From positions 1-64,000 of the forward strand of contig CAJOLX010000008.1 in NCBI GenBank assembly GCA_905235625.1: a DNA stretch of 64,000 nt, in the 5' to 3' direction. Shown piece by piece: positions 36,453 to 43,970 of this stretch. The stretch is from an uncultured Clostridia bacterium. GTDB lineage: Bacteria; Bacillota; Clostridia; Oscillospirales; Acutalibacteraceae. Under the pieces are notes generated by a model that was not told the DNA's origin, searched no databases, and was given only the letters and a program-made list of their open reading frames with translations. The position numbers were made by a program, and so were the translations under genes. The first letter of the stretch is position 1. Every line of letters begins with the position of its first letter.

Positions 36453-37409
36453 TTGGGCTTTTACATCGGCATGGACATCGGAGGCACAAAGTGCTCCGTT
36501 ACGCTCGCAGAGGGCGAAAACGCTTCGATTATCGGCAAAACGGCGTTTGCCACTCTGCCCGAAAGAGGGCATGAAGCGATCATTTCACAGCTCGTTTCAT
36601 CGGCGCAAAATCTGATTGAGCAAAACGGCATTGACAAGAGCTCTCTCATTTCCTGCGGCGTGAGCTGCGGAGGGCCTCTCGACCCCGTCAAGGGCGTTAT
36701 TTTAGGGCCGCCCAATTTGCCCGGTTGGAGCTGCGTGCCCCTTGCGGATATATTGAGCGAAAAGCTCGGCATACCCTGCCTCGTAAGGAACGACGCCGAC
36801 GCCTGCGCTCTCGCGGAGTGGAAATTCGGCGCGGGCAAAGGGTGCGAAAATATGATTTTTCTCACCTTCGGCACGGGTATGGGCGCAGGGCTCATTTTAG
36901 GCGGCAGGCTTTATTCCGGCTCTTCCGGCACCGCGGGCGAGGTCGGCCACGTCCGCCTCGAAGGCAACGGCCCCGTCGGCTACGGCAAAGCGGGCTCGTT
37001 TGAAGGCTTCTGCTCCGGCGGAGGAATTGAGAAGCTCGCCGAAATGATGCTCTCCGAATACGAAGGAGAAACGGCGCTCAAAAGCTCCGCTCTTACGGCG
37101 AAAGACGTTGCCGAGGCGGCGCGAAAAGGCGACGCTCTCGCTCTCCGAATTTACCGCGTTTGCGGCGACAGGCTCGGAAAGGGACTCGCCGTTTTGATAG
37201 ATATTTTGAACCCCGAAAAAATCATCATAGGCAGCGTTTACGCGAGAGCCTGCGACCTGCTTTGCGAAAGCATGCGCGCCTCTCTCGAGCGCGAAGCTCT
37301 CGGCATAAATCTCTCCGCTTGCGAAATTCTGCCCGCAGGGCTCGGCGAGAGCATAGGCGACTATGCCGCTCTCGGCGTTGCCGCGCTCTTTGAGCGAAAG
37401 GAAAGCTGA
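36453..37409 (+). CDS. ROK-family sugar kinase-like protein
   Basis: FYIGMDIGGTKCSVTLAEG; RNDADACALAEWKFGAG; LTFGTGMGAGLILGGRLY. TTG start with SD ggaggtga preferred over GTG 36444. Confidence 0.88.
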   Translation: MGFYIGMDIGGTKCSVTLAEGENASIIGKTAFATLPERGHEAIISQLVSSAQNLIEQNGIDKSSLISCGVSCGGPLDPVKGVILGPPNLPGWSCVPLADILSEKLGIPCLVRNDADACALAEWKFGAGKGCENMIFLTFGTGMGAGLILGGRLYSGSSGTAGEVGHVRLEGNGPVGYGKAGSFEGFCSGGGIEKLAEMMLSEYEGETALKSSALTAKDVAEAARKGDALALRIYRVCGDRLGKGLAVLIDILNPEKIIIGSVYARACDLLCESMRASLEREALGINLSACEILPAGLGESIGDYAALGVAALFERKES

Positions 37410-37412
37410 ATT

Positions 37413-38027
37413 ATGGACTACGTGAAAGAGCTTATTGATTTTTACCCCTCGCTTTCCGTTTGCGAAAGCGATATAAAAGCCGCCTGCGGCATGATGATTG
37501 ACTGCTTTTCGTCGGGCGGCAAGCTGCTTTGCTGCGGCAACGGCGGCAGCAGCGCGGACTGCGACCATTTCGTGGGCGAGCTTATGAAGGGCTTTTTGCT
37601 CGAAAGGCCGCTTAACGCGGAAGAAATATCCCAATTTGACAGCGATTACGTGCCGAAGCGCCTTCAAAAAGGTCTGCCCGCCGTTTCGCTCTCTTCCCAA
37701 ACGGCGCTTATGACCGCTTACATAAACGACTGCTGCGCCGAAACGGTGTTTGCCCAGCAGGTTTACGCTCTCGCTAAAGAAGGTGACATTCTCGTCGCTT
37801 TTTCAACGTCGGGTAGCTCCGAAAACGTAATTTACGCCCTTGAAGCGGCGAAGGCATCGGGAATTAAAAGCGTTGCCGTAACAGGGCTTTCGGGCGGAAA
37901 ATGCGCCGAAAAAGCGGACGTTTGCATAAAAATTCCGCAAAGCGAAACACGCAGGGTGCAGGAGCTTACTCTGCCCGTTTATCACTGCCTCGCGGCGCAG
38001 GTCGAGCAGCATTTTTTCGGCAAATAA
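37413..38027 (+). CDS. SIS-domain sugar-phosphate isomerase, GmhA-like
   Basis: GGKLLCCGNGGSSADCDHFVGELMKGF; LVAFSTSGSSENVIYALEAA. Confidence 0.88.
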   Translation: MDYVKELIDFYPSLSVCESDIKAACGMMIDCFSSGGKLLCCGNGGSSADCDHFVGELMKGFLLERPLNAEEISQFDSDYVPKRLQKGLPAVSLSSQTALMTAYINDCCAETVFAQQVYALAKEGDILVAFSTSGSSENVIYALEAAKASGIKSVAVTGLSGGKCAEKADVCIKIPQSETRRVQELTLPVYHCLAAQVEQHFFGK

Positions 38028-38080
38028 TAATAAATCGGCAAAATTCAAATTAAGAAATTAAGATGAATAGGAGATACAAT

Positions 38081-39793
38081 ATGAGCATACCCAGAAACGA
38101 ACATCCCAACCCTCAATTCAAAAGGGAAAACACAGTGTGCCTTAACGGCGAATGGGAATTTGAATTTGATTTCGGCAATTCAAGGCCCTCCGGCGAAATG
38201 GCGGCGAAAGAAGCCTTTGAGCGCAAAATAACCGTGCCCTTCTGCCCCGAAAGCGAGCTTTCCGGCATAGGCTACAAAGACTTCATTCCTGCTGTGTGGT
38301 ACAGAAGAAAAATCGAGATAAGCGAGGCTGAGCTCGGCGGCAACGTGTTCCTTCACTTCGGCGCCGTTGACTATCTGACCCGCGTTTACGTTAACGGCGA
38401 GCTTGCCGGCGTTCACGAGGGCGGCTACACCTCCTTTAAATTCAACATAACCTCTCTGCTTAAAGCGGGCGAAAACACCGTTATGGTAAACGCAGTTGAC
38501 GACACGAGGTCCCCTCTTCAAGCGACCGGCAAGCAGAGCCCGGAGCTTTATTCGAGCGGCTGCCTTTACACCCGCACCACCGGCATCTGGCAGACCGTCT
38601 GGCTTGAATTCACCCCCGAAAACTACATTGAGAGCTTCCGCATTTATCCCGACGCCGCAAACGGAGCGGTCACCGTTTCAGTAAACGTTCACGGCGCGGG
38701 CGAGCTTGCCATAAACGCTTCTTATGAAGGCAAGCCCATGGGCTCATTCAAAAAGCAGGCAAGGGGCGAAGTAAGCTCCGAAATTAAGCTCGCGGAAACC
38801 TATCTTTGGGAAGTGGGCAACGGCAGGCTTTACGACCTTGAGCTCACCTTCGGCGAAGACAAGGTAAGCTCCTATTTCGGCCTTCGCGACCTTGCGATTG
38901 ACGGGCTTAAATTCCTCATAAACGGCAAGAGCGTTTTCCAGCGCCTCGTGCTCGACCAGGGCTTTTATCCCGACGGAATTTACACCGCTCCCACCAAAGA
39001 GGCGCTTAAAAAGGACGTAGAGCTTTCAATGGCGGCGGGCTTTAACGGAGCAAGACTTCACGAAAAGGTTTTTGAGCCTTTGTTCCTTTATTACTGCGAC
39101 AAAGCGGGCTATCTCGCCTGGGGCGAATACCCCAACTGGGGCGTTGACCATTCGGACCCCAAGGTTACCGACGCTTACGCGAGAGAATGGACCGAGGCTC
39201 TCGAAAGAGACTTCAATCATCCCTCAATAGTCGGCTGGTGCCCGTTTAACGAAACGTGGAATTATGAAGGCAGAAACCAGAGAAATCAGCTGCTCGAAAC
39301 GATTTATAAAATCACGAAGGCTTACGACAAGACACGCCCCTGCATTGACACGAGCGGCAACTATCACGTTATAACCGACATTTACGACACTCACGATTAC
39401 GAGCAAAGAGTAGACGTTTTCACCGAGAGATATGACGGCTTTGCCGAAGGCGGAGAGCTTTATGACCCCGTAAACGCCCAGAGAGACGTTCACTATGAAG
39501 GCACGCCGATATTCGTGAGCGAATACGGCGGAATAAGATGGTCTGTAGCGAACACCGACAAAACCGCCTGGGGCTACGGCAACGACCCCAAAACGCCCGA
39601 GGAATATATCGAGCGCTACAGAGGCCTTACCAACGCTCTGCTCAAAAACGAAAAAATGTTCGGCTTTTGCTACACCCAGCTCTACGACGTTGAGCAGGAG
39701 CAAAACGGCATTTACACCTATGAGAGAGAAGAAAAATTCGACCCCGCTATTTTCAAAGAGATAAACACCGCAAAAGCGGCGATAGAAGACTGA
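38081..39793 (+). CDS. Glycoside hydrolase family 2 beta-glycosidase
   Basis: Jelly-roll N-domain; VGWCPFNETWN (acid/base), IFVSEYGGIRW (nucleophile). Confidence 0.93.
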   Translation: MSIPRNEHPNPQFKRENTVCLNGEWEFEFDFGNSRPSGEMAAKEAFERKITVPFCPESELSGIGYKDFIPAVWYRRKIEISEAELGGNVFLHFGAVDYLTRVYVNGELAGVHEGGYTSFKFNITSLLKAGENTVMVNAVDDTRSPLQATGKQSPELYSSGCLYTRTTGIWQTVWLEFTPENYIESFRIYPDAANGAVTVSVNVHGAGELAINASYEGKPMGSFKKQARGEVSSEIKLAETYLWEVGNGRLYDLELTFGEDKVSSYFGLRDLAIDGLKFLINGKSVFQRLVLDQGFYPDGIYTAPTKEALKKDVELSMAAGFNGARLHEKVFEPLFLYYCDKAGYLAWGEYPNWGVDHSDPKVTDAYAREWTEALERDFNHPSIVGWCPFNETWNYEGRNQRNQLLETIYKITKAYDKTRPCIDTSGNYHVITDIYDTHDYEQRVDVFTERYDGFAEGGELYDPVNAQRDVHYEGTPIFVSEYGGIRWSVANTDKTAWGYGNDPKTPEEYIERYRGLTNALLKNEKMFGFCYTQLYDVEQEQNGIYTYEREEKFDPAIFKEINTAKAAIED

Positions 39794-39805
39794 TAAAAAT
39801 AAACT

Positions 39806-39855
39806 AAAACAGCAGCAGCCGGGCAACCTTTTCGGGTCGCTCGGCTGTTTTATCT
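39806..39855 (+). terminator. Terminator after GH2 gene
   Basis: aaaacagc...gctgtttt followed by tatctttt. Confidence 0.6.
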
Positions 39856-39966
39856 TTTAACTCTTGCCGTTGTTTTCTCGGCAGAAACGATGATAGACTT
39901 TTTAAGCGCGGATTTGCGACATCAAACACATGCCAATGTCAAAGGTAAAGAGAAAATGACATGTGC

Positions 39967-40164
39967 TTACTCGTCGGACAATCCAAGCAGATAATCGGTC
40001 GTCACATTGTAGTAGTGCGCCAATTTTATTAAAATGTCGGTCGGAATATCGCGCTGACCAAGCTCGTAGTTGCTGTAAACCTGCTGGGAACAATGCAGTG
40101 CGGCAGCCAGCTCGCGCTGTGTTTTATCATGATCCTCACGCAGCTCCCTGATCCTCTTGTACAA
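39967..40164 (-). CDS. Small XRE-type HTH transcriptional regulator (65 aa)
   Basis: IRELREDHDKTQRELAAALHCSQQVYSNYELGQRDIPTDILIKLAHYYNVTTDYLLGLSDE; TTG start with GAGGTGA. Confidence 0.92.
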   Translation of the reverse strand: MYKRIRELREDHDKTQRELAAALHCSQQVYSNYELGQRDIPTDILIKLAHYYNVTTDYLLGLSDE

Positions 40165-40209
40165 ATTATCACCTCAAAAGCATCTTCTTCAAAATGATTG
40201 TAATATTCT

Positions 40210-40241
40210 CAATTTGCAGTATTGACTTTTACTGCAAATTG
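40210..40241. promoter_or_regulatory. 12-bp inverted repeat operator overlapping a promoter
   Basis: caatttgcagta-ttgacttt-tactgcaaattg; spacer contains -35 TTGACT, then 17 bp to TAAGCT. Confidence 0.65.
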
Positions 40242-40276
40242 CGGTAAGCTAAAGAAAAAAAGAGAGGAGAATCTAT

Positions 40277-40963
40277 ATGATTTGTCCAAAATGCGGAAAA
40301 GTAACAGGAGATGTCAAGACCTGCCCATTCTGCGGCGAGGATCTGACTGCAGCGACTCCGCTTGCACCTCCGGATGCTGCCAACGGGAAAAAGATGACGA
40401 CTTGCAAAGCTTGTGGGGCTCAGATGGCAAAATCTGCAAAAACCTGCCCGAACTGCGGCGCAAAGAACAAAAAACCTATCTACAAGCGCTGGTGGCTTTG
40501 GGTGCTGGTCGTTTTAGTCCTGCTCTTTGTGATTGCCGTTTCGGGATCGGATGACGATCAGCCGACGTCCGCCGGAACAACGACCGTTTCCGATAATAAA
40601 GGTGCTTCAAATGCGGAAAAAGCAACTGCAGCGCCGATAACATACGCAAAGTATGACGTCACTGATTTGTTCAAAGCACTTGACGACAACGCAATCAAAG
40701 CCAAAAATGAATTTAAGAATCAATATGTAGAGCTGACAGGCTATATTTCCAATATGGATGCCAGTGGAGATTATATAGACATTGGCGCTAATCCGAACAG
40801 TTACGATTATATGTTTGAATCAGTTCAGTGCTACATTAAGTCTGACGAACAGCTCCAAATAATTACGGAACTTTCCAAGGGTGACCGTGTTACGATTCGC
40901 GGACAAATCACCGATGTCGGTGAGATAATGGGATATTCTCTAAACATCGACAGCATTAATTGA
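40277..40963 (+). CDS. Membrane protein with two N-terminal zinc ribbons and C-terminal OB (tRNA_anti-like) domain
   Basis: CPKCGK..CPFCGE, CKACGA..CPNCGA, one TM, then QYVELTGYISNMDASGDYIDIG...GDRVTIRGQITD. Confidence 0.88.
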   Translation: MICPKCGKVTGDVKTCPFCGEDLTAATPLAPPDAANGKKMTTCKACGAQMAKSAKTCPNCGAKNKKPIYKRWWLWVLVVLVLLFVIAVSGSDDDQPTSAGTTTVSDNKGASNAEKATAAPITYAKYDVTDLFKALDDNAIKAKNEFKNQYVELTGYISNMDASGDYIDIGANPNSYDYMFESVQCYIKSDEQLQIITELSKGDRVTIRGQITDVGEIMGYSLNIDSIN

Positions 40964-40998
40964 TTTTTATATCGAGTTTCCCTTATTAAGACTGAAAA

Positions 40999-41030
40999 GC
41001 AGAGCGCAGATTTTAAAATCCTCGCTCTGC
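40999..41030 (+). terminator. Terminator after zinc-ribbon gene
   Basis: gcagagcg...cgctctgc ttaattt. Confidence 0.65.
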
Positions 41031-41164
41031 TTAATTTATTAATATTTCTTTTTACTTCATTCCTTTTTGTTTGCACTCGCGAACGTGAACATTCGTCGTC
41101 GCAAGCTGCGTTTCACTCCGCAGCTCCTCCCCTTTTTTATTTTGTTTTGGGGCTTCGCCGAGTC

Positions 41165-41214
41165 TATCGCCACACCCGGTACTGCGTGCCACCCTCTCCG
41201 TGCTTGGAGAGGGC
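41165..41214 (+). repeat. REP-like double-hairpin repeat, copy A
   Basis: tatcgccacacccggtactgcgtgccaccctctccgtgcttggagagggc. Confidence 0.75.
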
Positions 41215-41415
41215 CATTTCTACATCTCCGCCTCTATTTAGAAACTGCCTCTTAACATAAGCAAAAGCGAAGTGTAAGCAAGAAAATCTTAAGATGACAA
41301 AAACCGTTTCTTAATTAAAACTGCATTAAACTCACAAGCAAAATAAAATGTTGCTTTACCTATCCACCGAGCTTTAATTTCGTCGCTGTTGCTTTCGGAG
41401 CCGCCGCACCTATTA

Positions 41416-41473
41416 GCCCTCTCCAAGAACGGAGAGGGTGGCTCGGCTGAAAGCCGAGACGGGTGTGGCGATA
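41416..41473 (-). repeat. REP-like double-hairpin repeat, copy B (inverted relative to A)
   Basis: Reverse complement tatcgccacacccgtctcggctttcagccgagccaccctctccgttcttggagagggc. Confidence 0.75.
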
Positions 41474-41626
41474 CATTCGGCTTGCCCATCAGACCGCCGC
41501 AGGCGATACAAATATTTTGCGATGGCAATCCTTATTAAATTAGTTTACCACTTGCAAGGGCGGGCATATTAAGATGAAGACGGCGTTTTCTTTGCCCGAA
41601 GACAGTATCGAGATACGGCAAGGCTT

Positions 41627-41804
41627 GCCGAGACAGCACAACTCATAACCCGGTTTTTGTTGGCACATTTGACCTCATACTTTGTTAAAAATGCTCGGAA
41701 TACACAAAGTATTCCTCCGCTTTTTGCCGCGTCTGAGCCCAAATCTGCCTGACAAAAACTGCAAGCACACATAAACGTGCGGGTTTGAGTTATGTTGTCT
41801 CGGC
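41627..41804. repeat. ~178-bp element with imperfect ~25-bp terminal inverted repeats (MITE-like or structured RNA)
   Basis: Left gccgagacagcacaactcataacccgg; right arm reverse complement gccgagacaacataactcaaacccg; internal hairpins. Confidence 0.6.
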
Positions 41805-41867
41805 TGAAAAATGGCGAAAAGCAAAAAATATAAATGAAAGAGCATAGAGATTTCGGAGAAAAGAAAA

Positions 41868-41899
41868 GCAAGGTGCGAGGTATAATTTTCGCACCTTGC
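41868..41899. terminator. Probable bidirectional terminator hairpin (11-bp stem)
   Basis: gcaaggtgcga-ggtataattt-tcgcaccttgc; T-rich on both exits. Confidence 0.65.
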
Positions 41900-41982
41900 T
41901 ATGTTTATCAATATTCTTTTTTGCTTTGTTCTTCGCTTAATACTCTTCGCTTAATACGAAAGTCCCAAACAAGAGGCACTCA

Positions 41983-42996
41983 TTATGCCGCCGAGGCAGT
42001 ATCATACTCCGCCTGCTCTGTCGGCAAGGTCAGCGCCGGCTCCGTGATTTCGGGAGAAACCGCCTGCTCTTCGCCGCTTTCGGCAGTCGCCTGCCCGGCT
42101 TCCTCGGTAAGCTGCTTCCAGTGAATCTTGCAGTAATTTTTGCCGTCAATGGCGGGGTATTTTTCTTCGCCTATTCTCGCCTTGTTGTTGCAGTCATATT
42201 CCTCGGAATAAGCGCACTTGATTTCGTCGCTCTCGGTGAGCAGCTTGCCGAAGGCAATGCCCCAAACGACGATCACGAATACTGCCAGCAAAGCGCCGCA
42301 CGCCTTTTTGTTAACTCCGTTTTTAAAGAGCTTTTCGGCGTCGATTTTGTCAAGGAATTTAACCTTTGAGAAAACGAGGCAGATGAGCTTCGCGAGTAAA
42401 TAGCCGATAACGCCGGCGCAAATGCCGATGAGAGCGCCGATGATAACGTCGGTAGGATAGTGAACCATGAGATAAATTCTCGAGCACATGGTGCCGAGCG
42501 CGATAACGGGAGGGATCCACGCAACCTTGCCCTTCTTGCTTGAGGCAAGGCAAATGCAAAGGGCGGTCGCCATTTCAAAAGCGGAAGTTGAGTGGCCCGA
42601 CGGGAAGGAATAGTCGCTCTCAGAGAGAGAACCGACAGCGGCGTACCACTTTGAATAGCTCTCCCAGAAATCGGTGCCCTGGAGGGTGTTGTAGGGGCGA
42701 ATTCTCAGCACCATGGGTTTGAGCCAAAGGTTTGTGAGAATCGTTCCCACGGCAATCGCCATGAGCACGGCAAAGCCGTATTTTCTCGTCTTCTTGAAGA
42801 AGCAGAGGCAAACGGCAAGCACCGCTATGGGGATTACGAAATTTTCATCGCCGAACGAGGTGAACATCTTTGCGACTATGGTGAGCACGCTGTTTTGCAG
42901 ATTGCCGAAAAAAGTGAATATCGCCGTGTCAAGCCCGAAAAATGTTGAGTCAAGCTTATCGCCTATCGTGGCGGCAAGCGGCAGAAGAAATGTCAT
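41983..42996 (-). CDS. PAP2-superfamily membrane phosphatase with extra C-terminal Cys-containing domain
   Basis: LRIRPYNTLQG, YSFPSGHSTSAFEMA, SRIYLMVHYPTDVIIGALIG; C-terminal CAYSEEYDC...YCKIHWK. Confidence 0.92.
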   Translation of the reverse strand: MTFLLPLAATIGDKLDSTFFGLDTAIFTFFGNLQNSVLTIVAKMFTSFGDENFVIPIAVLAVCLCFFKKTRKYGFAVLMAIAVGTILTNLWLKPMVLRIRPYNTLQGTDFWESYSKWYAAVGSLSESDYSFPSGHSTSAFEMATALCICLASSKKGKVAWIPPVIALGTMCSRIYLMVHYPTDVIIGALIGICAGVIGYLLAKLICLVFSKVKFLDKIDAEKLFKNGVNKKACGALLAVFVIVVWGIAFGKLLTESDEIKCAYSEEYDCNNKARIGEEKYPAIDGKNYCKIHWKQLTEEAGQATAESGEEQAVSPEITEPALTLPTEQAEYDTASAA

Positions 42997-43038
42997 TTTG
43001 ATTTACCTCCGTTTGCAGCGTTATCTGCTGCCGTTATT

Positions 43039-43737
43039 TTAGTTATTATTGCCGTTATTGCTGCTGTTGTTGTTTCTTCCCACGTAAGCGAAAGCCAGCA
43101 GCACGGCGGCAACGCTTATGAAGCCGGCGGCGAGTATCGGCGACCAGCGAAGGCTTGTGAAGCCGCCCTTATGCGTTGCTTCTATCGCAACGAGATAAAC
43201 ACCCGCTTCGCACGAAACAGCCGAGAGCACGGTCAGCCAGCTGACTTTTTTGTAGCTTATCAAAAGAACGTCCAGCGCAACGAAAATCGCAAAAAGCACA
43301 AACAGCGGCAGCGCCTGACGGTATATCCACTCGAGGTGCCCCGTTTTGTACATTATGAATGAAGCGTAACCCATTACGGCGGCAAAGCTTATAAGAGCGT
43401 TCGCGGCGGGCGGGAAGAGCTTGAGAGCGGGCAAAACGAAAATAATCCACACCACGGCGAGAGCTCCCACAACGTAGCCGAACCAGAAATCGTATCTGTG
43501 GAACGAGAGGTCAATGGCGGTCACTATTGCCGCGGGGAAAACGAGGAATGCGCTCAAAAGCGCCGAATAATTCTTTGAACCCGTTGAAATTTCGGAAAGC
43601 TTTCCGTATTTGTGCCCGAGCTTTTTATCGGGCTCTTTGTTTATTTTTTCCGCTTTAACCGTTTCCGGCTCGCCCTGACTGCAGTTAGGGCAAACGCCGC
43701 CGTCCGGTATAGGCGTGCCGCAGTTTGGACAGTACAT
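43039..43737 (-). CDS. Zinc-ribbon multi-TM membrane protein
   Basis: MYCPNCGTPIPDGGVCPNCSQ followed by ~6 hydrophobic segments; start trimmed from 43797. Confidence 0.85.
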   Translation of the reverse strand: MYCPNCGTPIPDGGVCPNCSQGEPETVKAEKINKEPDKKLGHKYGKLSEISTGSKNYSALLSAFLVFPAAIVTAIDLSFHRYDFWFGYVVGALAVVWIIFVLPALKLFPPAANALISFAAVMGYASFIMYKTGHLEWIYRQALPLFVLFAIFVALDVLLISYKKVSWLTVLSAVSCEAGVYLVAIEATHKGGFTSLRWSPILAAGFISVAAVLLAFAYVGRNNNSSNNGNNN

Positions 43738-43970
43738 CGGCAAAACTCCCTTCTTTTTTATCGAGAATATTATACAGCCGCCACGCAAAAAAATCAACTG
43801 TTATGTGATAAGGCCGCAAGGCTGCCGCGTCAAACTTTCGCAAACGCTTGACCGAAACATATTTTGGGAATACAATTATATTAGGTTTCGGCACGGAGCA
43901 AGACCGCCGTACGGCAAAATTTCCCCCGAAAAAACGTTTGCTCAAAACGCAAAATGAAAAGGGTGACAAA

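Noticed and set aside
41569-41911. Minus-strand ORFs of 100 and 78 aa in the gene-poor island
   Set aside because: Overlapping frames across a strongly palindromic region, low-complexity composition, no SD; the inverted-repeat structure explains the region better.
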